From Eutypella sp. D-1 (taxonomy: Eukaryota; Ascomycota; Sordariomycetes; Xylariales; Diatrypaceae), in the NCBI GenBank assembly GCA_023313575.1, contig JAJTTP010000009.1, forward strand, positions 1,178,001-1,242,000: DNA of 64,000 nucleotides. Reading direction: 5' to 3'. The notes beneath the pieces are model-generated. The model ran no database searches. It saw only the letters and a program-made list of their open reading frames with translations, and was not told the DNA's origin. This document shows positions 1 through 10,523 of the stretch, piece by piece; the stretch's first letter is position 1; each line of letters starts with the position of its first letter. The translations under genes and the position numbers were made by a program.

Positions 1-780
1 TTTGCTCAGGGACCAATTTGATCCTCAGAAACACAGGTATAGGCACACATGTCGGCACCCGTTCTTGCCAACAGGTTCACAAAGTCACAAAGAGACCTGA
101 CGGTCACTCTTTACTTGCTATTAGCCTACGTCTCTTTATATATTTAGGATGCGCTTTAGGCTGCGACTACCATTCCCTTGAGCCAGGGAATAGAGTAACT
201 CAATACAACAACCAGAGGAGTGCATAACATCCACCTTCAAAGGCCATAGCAGGTAGGGGTAGAACGTTGCGTTGAGACATGTAATATGGCACGATACAAC
301 CAAACATCACATCTCAACATCAGGAACAGTTAAACAGTGGTCCTTGATCAATTACATCACAGAACGACTTCAGCCGAGTTGAGGAATCCGGAGAGACTCA
401 GAGAGATGCAAGGCTTATAAATCAGACAGGACGGTTTCATTCAGAATAGTCCTTTTCGAATTTTCAAGTTATTATAGAACATGTTGAATGAATATAGAGC
501 TTTCTAGTAGTAGATGGATAACATTTACCGCCCTTTAATATTGTCATTCATATCAGTGTCGTCTTTGGAGAAAGCTGCAACCTGCTCTAATTTCATGTAA
601 GAACATCATAGATTACGATCCTATGAGATATAAAGTAGCAATGAGACTTTAGGGGGAGGGCAGGGGTACATAGACACAGGCTGTTATAACGTCTATAAAT
701 GACATACTAAACAACCCAATCACAAAGCCCCTATTTTCGGTTGCATCTTCTTAATATACCTAAGTACTGGATAGTTTTTA
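1..780. other. Left-edge intergenic sequence, nothing recognised
   Basis: Base composition is ordinary here and becomes AT-rich after about 780. The longest open frame (18-227, +, 69 codons) has no domain, no codon-bias hint and no splice partner, so I do not call it a gene. It could be the distal flank of a gene lying outside the window. Confidence 0.5.
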
Positions 781-1136
781 TTTAAACACTATACTACACA
801 GGTAATGCACCTGCAGAATAACCTAAAGGCTAACAAATATATAATTACATATATCTTACTACTTATAAAGGATGTTAATGTCTTTTATCACTTATAACTG
901 GTAAATGATTACTTAATAACTTATATAACAACTTTAAAAGTCTTTTTATTATTTATAACGGATTAAAATAATAAATTAAATATATTAAGCAGTGAAAGGA
1001 TATAATTAAAAGATAAAGTGGTTTTATTTTTAATAAATTAATAAAACTTATAATATATTTATTTTATATTATAAATACAATTAAGTATAATATTAATAAT
1101 AAGTATTTTTAAAGGTTTTTATTAAAAACGTTTTAT

Positions 1137-1212
1137 TAACGTTTTTAACCCGGTTTTAAGTTATAATAAGTTTTAAGTTATTTTTTAATTAAAATAATTA
1201 ATTTTTACTTAT
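1137..1212 (+). repeat. Left terminal inverted repeat
   Basis: This pairs with 10167-10242 in inverted orientation. It is more AT-mutated than the right arm: TA stands where the right arm keeps CG just before ACCCGG, and AAGTTAT stands where the right arm keeps AAGCTAT. Confidence 0.75.
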
Positions 1213-1525
1213 TATTTAAATATATTAAATCTTTTATAATAGCTTTTTATAATTTAACTTTATATTTATTAAATATAACGTTTAAGCCGTTATTTTAATT
1301 ATTAAAAATTATTTAAACGTTTTAAGTTATTATAAATTATTATAATAATATCGTAAACGGTTTTAAAATATTTTAAATAATTATTATAAATATTTATTAT
1401 AAACGGCTTTAAAGCATTTTAAATAATTATTATAATAATAATTATAATAATAATTATAATGTAACAGCCGGTTTATTTTTAATTATTAATTTAATTAAGG
1501 GGTTTATATTAATAAAAGTGTTATA

Positions 1526-1937
1526 TGTGACGGCTGGTCTATTCCTAACTATTAGTCCAGTCAAGGGGTCTATGTTAACAGGAGTGCTGGGGTTTTAAGC
1601 AATAAGTAATCACGTTTAATAATAATAAAAAAAAAGGTGTTTTAAGTAATTAAGTTATATTATAAGCTAATAAACTTAAAAATTATTTAAAAAAAAGGTA
1701 ATAAACGTAATTATATATTATTTATATCCTTTATTCTTAATATTAAAATATATAATTATGTTAAATCTTTAAATCGTAACGGATTTAATTAATACTTTTA
1801 AATCTATGGATTATAACGGATCCATATATGGCTTTTTTTATAACTTATTAAATATGGCTGGCTTACGTCTTTATTTTTCCGGCAGTACCGCTAACGAATA
1901 GGGTTACCAGCCCCCACTTGGCCTAGTCAGGCCATAA
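1526..1937 (-). repeat. LTR copy, variant with a different U3 start
   Basis: In reverse orientation this runs from TGTGACGGCTGG to about CCATAACA, so it has TG...CA ends. Its 3' half matches the main family (AATAAAGGATATAAATAATA and the following T-rich tract). Its 5' part begins TGTTATGGCC and is unrelated to the TGTTATAACC type. It keeps many C and G at both ends, so it escaped part of the mutation that flattened its neighbours. I could not find a convincing target duplication. Confidence 0.55.
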
Positions 1938-2362
1938 CATTATAACCTGGCTAAGTTATTAAGCTTAAATAAGATTAATATAAATAATCTTTAACCATGG
2001 CATTAAAAAGGTTAATTATAATAAATAAGCCATACTTAAGTTATATAATAAAAAAATAACCAGGATAATTAATTATTTTAATAATTTAAAATAATTAAAA
2101 TAACTAGTTATTTTAACGATTTAATATTTAATATTATATTCCGGTATTAAGAATAAAGGATATAAATAATATATAATTATATTTATTACCTTTTTTTTAA
2201 AAATAATTTTTAAATTTATTAATTTATAATATAACTTAATTATTTAAAGCATTTTTTATTATTGTTATTAAACGTGATTATTTATTACTTAAAACCTTTA
2301 TTACTTTTATTAATATAAACCCTTCGATTAAATTAATAATTAAAAATAAACCGGCCGTTATA
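1938..2362 (+). repeat. LTR copy in forward orientation
   Basis: At about 425 bases this is almost the same length as the 427-base LTRs of the complete element. It runs from TTATAACCTGGCTAAG to GGCCGTTATA and carries the shared internal words AACCATGGCATTAAAAAG and AATAAAGGATATAAATAATA. The first two bases are CA rather than TG, where it abuts the preceding reverse LTR, so the exact junction is uncertain. Confidence 0.6.
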
Positions 2363-2631
2363 AAAAGTGTTAAAGGTTTTAAGTAATAAGTAATTACGTT
2401 AAAAAAAATGCTTTAAGTAATTAAGTTATATTATAAGCTAATAAGCTTAAAAACTATTTAAAAAAAGTAATAAATATAGTTATATATTATTTATATCCTT
2501 TATTTTTAATACCGGAATATAATATTAAATGTTAAATTATTAAAATAATTAATTATCCTGGTTATTTTTTTTATTTTATAACTTAAGTATTATTATAACC
2601 GGTTAAGCTATTAAGCCGAGTGGGGCTAACA
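2363..2631 (-). repeat. Partial reverse LTR, third U3 variant
   Basis: It begins inside the LTR (AAAAGTGTTAAAGG), shares the R/U5-like half with the other copies, and ends GGGGCTAACA. In its own orientation it would start TGTTAGCCCC. It is shorter than a full LTR. How it joins the outer LTR piece at 1460-1525 could not be resolved. Confidence 0.45.
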
Positions 2632-2843
2632 TAATAAAAAAAATCCCTAACTTAAGTTTAAAAAAAAACATAACTATATTAAAATAAGCCATATACGTTA
2701 TATAATTAAAAAAGATCGGTTAAATCGGTAATAATCTTAATAATATTAAATCGTTATATTCGGATATAATTTTAATAATTTAATAATAACTATATATTTT
2801 AATATTAAAAATAAAAGATATAAATAATATATAATTACGTTTA
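2632..2843 (+). repeat. Forward LTR fragment, target of the full-length element
   Basis: This resembles the first half of an LTR and stops at ATAATTACGTTTA, where the complete retrotransposon is inserted. The interrupted LTR continues at 9724 with ATTTATTAC and runs to about 9867, where it is truncated before reaching a CA end. GTTTA before the insertion and ATTTA after it are the mutated target duplication. Confidence 0.55.
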
Positions 2844-3270
2844 TGTTATAACCTGGCTAGGTCATTGGGCCCAAATAGGATTGGCATAAACAATCCCTGA
2901 CCATGGCACTGGAAGGGATATATACAATAAGATAAGCCATATTTAGGTCACGTGATAAAAAGGATAACCTAAATAACCCAGTTATCTTAATAATCTTAAA
3001 TAGTTTAAATAGCTTAATTATCCTAACGATCTAATATTTAATATCATATTTTAATATCAGGAATAAAAGATATAAATAATATATAATTATATTTATTACC
3101 TTTTTTTTAAATAATTTTTAAACTTATTAATTTATAATATAACTTAATTATTTAAAGCACTTTTTTTTTATTATTATTAAACGTAATTATTTATTATTTA
3201 AAACCTTAATATTTTTATTAATATAAACTTTTCGATTAAATTAATAATTAGGAATAAATTAACCGTTATA
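2844..3270 (+). repeat. 5' LTR
   Basis: It starts TGTTATAACCTGGC and ends CCGTTATA, the latter expected from an original ...CA. The first 80 bases keep C and G at many sites where the 3' LTR has T and A. Length equals that of the 3' LTR. Confidence 0.88.
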
Positions 3271-3499
3271 CGTTATAAGCTTTTATTTAATAATATTATT
3301 AATTTTAAATAATATCCGATAAAATGTTTTTTTTAAGTTAAAAACTTTAATAAATTATTAAATTATTACTCGAATAAATCGAACGAATCGAGTAAACGGT
3401 AATTATAACCGTAACTTAAAAAATTACACCTGTTAAATTTAAACTTAATAAATTTAAACCTTATAATAATATTACTTTTATATAACCTTTTTTTATTAT

Positions 3500-4300
3500 A
3501 GCCGCAACTTATTTATATTAATAACGCCATATATTAACCGAAAAAACCGATAAAATTCTCGATATCGCTTTATGTTTTACCGAAGGGATAACTTAATAAT
3601 TTAAACCTATTTTAAATACTTTTATAAAAATAGAAAAAAAAAAAGAATTACGGAAATTAAACGTTTTTTCGAAAAATACGAGAATTTTATAAAAAAGGTA
3701 AAAACTAATTACGGAAACCCGGATAAAACCCGAGCCGTTACATAATAACTTTTAAATTTTAAATAAAAAAAAACAGTTTATATTTACGCCGCGTAATTTA
3801 AATAATTTATAATAAAAATTAATTAAAAAAACGATAAATCCTTTATCGATACGTTTTATTAAAAATTTAAAAACTTAATTAAGGATAAAATCATTTTATA
3901 TAACAAATTAAGTATTATTAATAAATTCGCTGCCTTAATAATTAAAATCGATAATAAATAATTTAAATAACGTTAAAAAAAAAGGATATTATATATTTAA
4001 AAAATTTAAAAAATATTAAAATAATAAAAATCAAAATTAAAAGCTTACCGATATATTTTACGGGACGGCATTAGGATTTATATCGCTCGATATAATACGA
4101 AAAAATAAACGATAAATTAAATATTATAATTATAATAAAATAGGATATTTTAAAAAAAATTGTAAAGGATTTAAGCGAAATAAAAATTAAAAACTTATAC
4201 CCGAAAAAAAACAACCTTTTACCGGTGGAAAAACGTTCGGAATAATCCGCCGCATATATTTAAATAATAATATTTATTAATAAAAATTATAAAAGGTTAA
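3500..4300 (+). pseudogene. Degenerate gag with nucleocapsid zinc knuckle
   Basis: Frames broken by many TAA codons give a Lys/Asn/Ile-rich protein that ends in a CCHC-like zinc knuckle at about 4112-4170. In that motif the first two cysteines read as tyrosine (TGY to TAY) and the histidine as tyrosine (CAY to TAY), while GYFKKNCKG keeps the last cysteine. These are the changes G-to-A and C-to-T mutation would cause. The gag start cannot be set. Confidence 0.65.
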
Positions 4301-5199
4301 ACGATTAGCTTAAGCCGTAATAAAACGATAACGTTAATAATAATAAAATAAATACCTCGATAACGATAAAAAAAAAGCTTTTACGGAAATTTATTTCGTA
4401 AAAAAAAAAAAATAAAACAATTAATTAACTAATTTAAGGAACGATAAGATTATAAACTATAAAAAATATACGGCATTTATATTAAATAATTTTAACAGCA
4501 TTTTAAAAAATAACGATTTAAAATTTATTTATAATAACTTTATAACTGGGATAAATTTATTAATTAAAAAATTTAAACTCGGACGCCGTATTTTTTAAAA
4601 TACTCCGTTAATTGCCGAAAATACGAATATTACTAATATAAGGAACGAAAAATCGGTATTATTAACCGAATTAAATAAATAATTAAAAAAGGATTCGATT
4701 TTTTATAATAAAAAAAAAACGAAACCGATCGATAATAATATAAAGAAATTACATATTATATTAATTACGTACCGTATAATTAAAAATAGTTAAAAAAAAT
4801 ATTTTGCCCCGGAGGATATTAAGTATACCATTATAATAAATATATATATTAAACGTTAAAAGTTATAAAAATCCGGAATAAAATCGAATAATAAAAATAT
4901 AAAATCCGATATTAAAAAAATAAATTATTAAACGCCGATTTATACGTTTATAAAAACTTATTAAAAAGGATAACTTTTAATAAGATTAGTTTTAAATATT
5001 TTTATAAAAATTTAATAATAAAAAAATAACCGTACGTATAAAAGGAATTTAACGAAAAAAAACTTTACGATAATTTATATAATATTATATAAATTTACGG
5101 TAAAAATTTAAAAAGTTAAAACCGTTTATATTAAGGTTATAAAACGGTATTATAAGGCTTAAAAACGTAATACGATATTTATAAATTATTTTAAAAACT

Positions 5200-8100
5200 T
5201 AAAAACGATACGGATATATTATAATATAAATAAAGGTTAAAAATAATTAATATACTGTTATAATGGATAACGGAGCTAACGGTAATTATGTAATTTTAAA
5301 ATTATATAATAAGTTATAATTATTATAAAAAAAGAAATAATACCTTTATAATATAATAAAAGCCGAAGGTTATATTTTTAAATACGATAAAAGAAAAGTA
5401 TTATAAAAAACCGATTAATTTAACGTATATATCGAAAAATAAAAATAAAACGTTATTTTCGATATTATATTTTTAAAAGGATATAATATAATTTTTAAGT
5501 AACTATAGTTATATTAATATAATTTATCGATTAATTAAAGAATTGGCTAAATAATATTTCCTTATTTTTTAAAGACCGATAATAATTTAAAAGAAAGATT
5601 TTAATATTTAACGGATAACGAATACGGATATAAGGATATGATAAAAACTTTACCAAAAGGAATACGATAAATTAAAGAAAAAGGATACGAAAAAAGTATT
5701 AAATAAATTGTTATATTTATTTAATAACGATTTTATTTTTTTAATAATATCCTGGAAAAGGAAAATATAACGATATTACGAATATATAACGTACCACTAT
5801 AATATTACCGATACGATAAAGTGTTTTACAAAAAATTTAAAAAAGGATTATTAGACCGTAATAAATAAAATTACGAAATTATCCTTATAAAAGGAAAGAT
5901 ATTACGATTTTATAAAATTTATAACCTTAACGAAATCGAATTTAAAAAATTATAAAAATACTTTAAAAATAAGTTAATAAAAGGATATATCCGATAATTA
6001 AAATTATTAACAAGATACCTTATTATGTTTATATTTAAAAAAAACGGTAAATTATAATTAATAATCGATTATCGATAATTAAATAAGATTATTATTAAAA
6101 ACCGAATATTATTATTACTTATTATTAAAATAAAAAACCGTTTATACGGAATTAAATAATTTATTACCTTAAATTTTAAGGACGGATATTATTATATTAA
6201 AATTAAACCCGGAAATAAATAAAAAACAGCTTTTAAAACGAAATACGGCTTATTTAAATATTTAATTATGTTTTTCGGATTAATTAACGTATTAACATTA
6301 TTTTAACGTATGATTAATTACGTATTACGAAAATATTTTAATATTTTCGTTATTTATTATTTTAATAATATTTTTATTTATTTAAAATTAAAGGAATAAT
6401 ATAAAAAATATGTATATAAAGTATTACGGATATTATAAAACGTTAACTTATTAATAAAACCCGAAAAAAATATATTTTATATATAAGAAATAAAATTCCT
6501 CGGATATATTATTACCCCCGAACATATTAAAATAAACTTTAAAAAAATCGCGATTATTAAAGATTAAAAAATGTTTACCAATATAAAGGAAATATAGGTT
6601 TTTTTCGGCTTAATAAATTATTATCGGAAGTTTATATAACGATTTAAATATATTATAACACTTTTTACGGAATTAATAAAAAAAGATAAACGGTTTATAT
6701 AAATTAATAAAGTAAATAAATTTTTTAAAAAGTTAAAAAACGTTATTATTAACGAATTAATATTTATTATATACGATTTTAAAAAACCTATTAAATTAAA
6801 AACCAACGCCTCGGATTATGTTTTCGGAGCATAAATTAAATAATAAGATAAAGAAAAAAAATTATATTTTATCGTATTTTATTTTTATAAATTTATTAAA
6901 ACCGAACTTAATTATTTAATTTACGATAAAGAATTTTTTATTATCGTTAACGTATTTAAGGAATTTAAATATTATTTTATAAAAAATATGTATTAAATTA
7001 AAGTTTATACCGATTATAAAAATATTATATATTTTTTTATTACTTAAACCTTTAGCGGAAAATAGTTATAATACGCCGAATATTTTGCGGAATTTAATTA
7101 TATTATTATTTATAAAAAAGGATTAAAAAACGGATAAGCAAATACTATTAGCAAATAACCTGCTATGGAAAAAAAATACATATTAATTAAGTACGTAATA
7201 TTCCGATAAACGTTAAAAAAATATTTAAAATAATAACAAATTACTGCTATTAAGATTATTTAAAATAATTTATATAAGTAAATCGAATAATATAATAATA
7301 AATTATTAATAAAAAAATAAATAAAGAAATTACAAATATTATAAGAATTATAAAAACAGTTAATATAAGAAATTTACGAACATTTTTTATACGGATACTT
7401 AAAAGATTATAAACTTTTTAAACGATTATAACGAATTTATATATTCGATAAAATAAAATCAATAATATAACGAATATAACGATAATATAATATATGCGGA
7501 AAAATTAAAATAAAACGATATAAACCTTATGGAAAATTATAACCGTTATTAATTAATAAATAACCATAAAAATTTATTATATTCGATTTTATTACCAAAT
7601 TATTAATATTAAAAGATTTAATAATATATAACGGTTATAACAATATATTTATAATCGTTAACCGATTTATAAAGTTTTTTTATTTTATTTTATATAACGA
7701 AAATACCGACGTAAAATAAATGGCATACATTTTTTTATAACATATTATAATAATATACGGTTTTATATTCGAAATTATTTCCGATAAAGGAATAATATTT
7801 ATATTAAAATTTTAATAAAGTTTTATAATAAAATTAAAATTAAACCTTAAATTTACGACAACTTTTAAACTTTAAGTAAACGGATAAATAAAACGAATTA
7901 ATTAAATATTAAAAACTTATTTTCGATAATATATTAATTATAAATAAAATAATTAAATTAAGTAATTATTTATTATATAATTAGTTTATAACATAGCTTA
8001 TTATAAAAATATACGAACGATATTTATTAACGTTAATTTCGGATTTATTTTAAATATTTATCGAAATGTTTATAAAAAAGGACCGGATAATATTAAAGCT

Positions 8101-8620
8101 ATGTTAATATTAAAACGATTTAAATAATTATATAAAAAAATAAAGGAAAAACTTAAACTTATACGTTAATAAATAAACCGATATTATAACTAAAAAAGGT
8201 TAAAAAAATTAACTTTTTCGGAAGGAAATATGGTTTATTTAATTATAAAAAATATTACGATAAAATAACTTAATAAAAAATTTAATTATAAATATATCGG
8301 ACCGTACCTAATTATTAAAAAAATATTAAAAAATAATTATAAATTAGATTTATTATTAAAAATTAGGATTTATTTAATCTTTTATATTTTTTTACTTAAA
8401 AACGTAACGAATATAAACGTTATAAAAATAAGATAAAATAACGTCGAAATAAAAATAAATAAATACGAAGTAAAGAAAATTTTAAACGTATAAATAAAAG
8501 ATGGACGAATAAAATATAAGGTTAAATAAAAAGGATATAATAATTCCGAAAACATATAAAAATTTATTAATTATTTAATAAACGTTTAATATTTTTTAAA
8601 AAATTTTTATTAATACCGAC
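5200..8620 (+). pseudogene. Degenerate pol: PR, RT, RNase H, IN, chromodomain
   Basis: Read across stops, the order is as follows. Protease lies at about 5262 onward, with active site DSGA altered to DNGA. Reverse transcriptase lies at about 6000-6560, with the YxDD box altered to YFNN (6358-6369) and FGLINV kept. RNase H lies at about 6770-7060, with TDASDY altered to TNASDY. The integrase zinc-binding region lies at about 7370-7530 (NICGKIK kept). The integrase core lies at about 7570-8000; it keeps two aspartates (FDFI, ISDKG) but the catalytic glutamate of the GQxER-type motif reads lysine. The chromodomain lies at about 8455-8600 (NKYEVKKILNV, KYKVK, KGYNNSEN). Every listed loss is a G-to-A change. 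Confidence 0.85.
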
Positions 8621-9280
8621 GGAAACGTTAATAAAAATAATATTTTAATTAAAATTACCCGATATATTTATTTTAAATTAATTAAGATTTAAAATAACCT
8701 TAAGATTTATAAACGTTTTAATAAACCTTATAAAATACGTATTTTCCGCCCGACGCTTTTTTTTTTTAACTTTTTTAAATTATCGATACCATAAGAAACC
8801 GTTTTTATTATTTTTTCGTACTATATACGTTTTTAACGATATAAACGGCGAAGTTTTACGTTTATTTTAAAAATCACTTTTTTAACCTTTTTTTCCGTAG
8901 TTTTAAATTTTAATTTTAGTTTTTAATATTAAGATATAATTTTTTACAGTTATTCCGGATTAAGCTTAAATACGTTATATTAACTCCGGTTATAATAAAT
9001 ATATAACAAATAATAAAAAAAGTCCGAATTAAAAACTTTATATTTTAATTAATAACGTTTATAATAAAAATAAAAAGCTATATTAACCGGATCGGATAAT
9101 AAAACTGCCGTAAAAAAAGAATTACGTTAAAAAGTTTTATATTAAAATAAAAAAGTTATACGTTTAAAAATCGATTTATTAATACGACCAGATATAATAA
9201 AAAGGATATAAAATAAAAAAGAAAAAAATATTTATAATAAAGGAGGAATAAAAATAATAGGTTTAAAAGATAAAAACCTT

Positions 9281-9293
9281 AAAAAGGGAAAAA
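9281..9293 (+). other. Polypurine tract
   Basis: AAAAAGGGAAAAA sits directly before the 3' LTR, where plus-strand priming of LTR retrotransposons takes place. It is the only G-run in the neighbourhood. Confidence 0.65.
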
Positions 9294-9296
9294 TTA

Positions 9297-9723
9297 TATT
9301 ATAACCTGGTTAAATTATTAAGCTTAAATAAGATTAGTATAAATAATCTTTAACCATGGTATTAAAAAGGATATATATAATAAAATAAGCCATATTTAAG
9401 TTACGTGATAAAAAGGATAGCCTGGATAACCTAATTATCCTAATGATTTTAAATAGCCTGGATAGCTTAGCTATCCTAACAATCTAATATTTAATATCAT
9501 ATTTTAATATTAGGAATAAAGGATATAAATAATATATAGTTATACTTATTACCTTTTTTTTAAATAATTTTTAAACTTATTAATTTATAATATAATTTAA
9601 TTACTTAAAGCATTTTTTTTTTATTATCACCAGATGTAATTATTTATTATTTAAAACCTTAGCATTCCTATTAATATAAACCCCTTAATTGGATTAATAG
9701 TTAGGAATAAACCAGCCGTTATA
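9297..9723 (+). repeat. 3' LTR
   Basis: It starts TATTATAACC (TG mutated to TA) and ends CCGTTATA. It is collinear with the 5' LTR over all 427 bases. In the U3 part the 3' copy is more mutated; near the 3' end it keeps some C (CCAGCCGTTATA) where the 5' copy lost them. The two LTRs were therefore hit unevenly. Confidence 0.88.
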
Positions 9724-9867
9724 ATTTATTACTTTTTTTAAATAATTTTTAAATTTATTAACTTATAATATAACTTAATTATTTAAAACGCCTTTTTTTA
9801 TTATTATTATTAAATATAATTACTTATTATTTAAATCCTTTAATATTTTTATTAACATAAACCCTTG
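9724..9867 (+). repeat. Right part of the interrupted forward LTR
   Basis: This continues the LTR cut at 2843. It carries the T-rich tract, TTTATAATATAACTTAATTA-type word and TATTATTTAAATCC of the family's second half, then stops at ACCCTTG and joins the outer reverse LTR piece directly. Its own CA end is missing, so a deletion or recombination is likely at about 9868. Confidence 0.5.
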
Positions 9868-10166
9868 TTTAAATTATAACTTATTTTATTATAATTATCC
9901 CTTTTAATGCCATGGTTAAAAATAATTTATATTAATTTTATTTAAACTTAATAACTTAACCAGGTTATAACATATAAATAATTATTATAAGTTTAAATAA
10001 AATTATTATAAATAAAATAATAATATTATTATTAATAATAATTTTTTATATAATAAAAAATAATTTAAAAAGTTTAATTAATTAAAATAATTATTTATTA
10101 AGTTAAATAATAAATTATATATTTTATTAAATACGTTAATTAAGTAACGGTTTTAAAAGTTATAAT

Positions 10167-10242
10167 AAAAGTAAAAATAAACGATTTTAATTAAAAAATA
10201 GCTTAAAACCTATTATAGCTTAAAACCGGGTCGAAAACGTTA
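10167..10242 (-). repeat. Right terminal inverted repeat
   Basis: This is the less mutated arm of the TIR pair and marks the sharp end of the AT-rich block. Normal composition resumes immediately after the flanking TA. Confidence 0.75.
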
Positions 10243-10245
10243 CTA

Positions 10246-10523
10246 CCTAGCTCTTAAGTACAACCTTAGAAGTACTTAGCGCTAGAGGTGTCTTATGGGG
10301 AGTAAGCAGCTGGCCCCGGCTGCATACCTACTTAAGGTACCTTATCTAGGTAGGTACCTAGGTAGGTATTGATATGCCTAAGTACCTACATAGTACCTAG
10401 GGTATGTATTTTGTATAGTAAGCACTCAACCTTCACAATTTTTATGACAGCACTATCACTACCAGCCAGCAACGGCTGCGACGGCTACTGTTGATGCTTG
10501 CATGACATATTAAACCATCAAGC
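10246..10523. promoter_or_regulatory. Upstream region of the Zn2Cys6 gene with TACCTAGGTA repeats
   Basis: Composition returns to normal here. Between about 10326 and 10400 the words GGTACCT, TACCTAGGTA and AGGTAGGTA recur, forming overlapping palindromes. This is the first of many such clusters in the window. No TATA box or start-site consensus stands out. Confidence 0.4.

Larger units (their letters stand above)
2844..9723 (+). mobile_element. Full-length Ty3/gypsy chromovirus, RIP-inactivated
   Basis: The element is 6,880 bases, bounded by two LTRs of exactly 427 bases (2844-3270 and 9297-9723) and a 5-bp duplication, GTTTA (2839-2843) and ATTTA (9724-9728), differing by one G/A change. 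Conceptual translation across stops gives gag, zinc knuckle, protease, reverse transcriptase, RNase H, integrase and chromodomain in Ty3/gypsy order. The chromodomain places it with the chromoviruses, as in MAGGY- or Pyret-like fungal elements. A purine tract precedes the 3' LTR. In-frame stops occur every few codons, so it cannot be autonomous. I could not recognise a primer-binding site after 3270. Confidence 0.9.
1460..9972 (-). mobile_element. Outer reverse-oriented LTR, split by nested insertions
   Basis: At 1460 the sequence starts TGTAACAGCCGG, the reverse complement of this family's LTR 3' end. At 9963-9972 it ends GGTTATAACA, the reverse complement of the LTR 5' end TGTTATAACC. The five bases outside each end are identical (TATAA at 1455-1459 and 9973-9977), so both ends belong to one insertion event. 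Visible pieces are 1460-1525 and about 9868-9972. Everything between is later insertions and rearranged LTR pieces. It was probably a solo LTR. Confidence 0.75.
1139..10240. mobile_element. TIR-bounded DNA transposon shell, possibly Tc1/mariner-like
   Basis: The left end (1139 to about 1212) and the reverse complement of the right end (about 10167 to 10240) align over roughly 70 bases. They differ mostly by transitions. Each end starts ACGTTTT, continues with ACCCGGTTTTAAG, and repeats a GGTTTTAAGCTAT-type word twice in tandem. Both ends are flanked by TA (1137-1138 and 10241-10242), which fits a TA target duplication. No transposase remnant can be read in the little internal sequence left after later insertions, so it may be non-autonomous. 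The Tc1/mariner assignment rests only on the TA duplication and the TIRs. Confidence 0.7.
781..10245. repeat. AT-rich, RIP-mutated transposon nest
   Basis: Almost the whole stretch is A/T with TA-rich words, while both flanks are balanced. Degenerate copies differ from one another nearly always by C/T or G/A, as expected from repeat-induced point mutation. The right border is abrupt, ending at the terminal inverted repeat at 10242. The left border fades over about 300 bases beyond the left inverted repeat (1137), as if mutation leaked into single-copy flank. Only a few patches keep C and G (about 1526-1610, 1862-1937, 2844-2920). No functional gene is inside. Confidence 0.93.

Noticed and set aside
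6621..6806. 61-codon minus-strand ORF in the AT-rich block
   Set aside because: Antisense to the degenerate RT/RNase H region; an ordinary chance frame.
781..10245. Centromere or mitochondrial DNA as explanation of the AT-rich block
   Set aside because: LTRs, target duplications, TIRs and a readable pol order explain it as RIP-mutated transposons; no mitochondrial genes are present.
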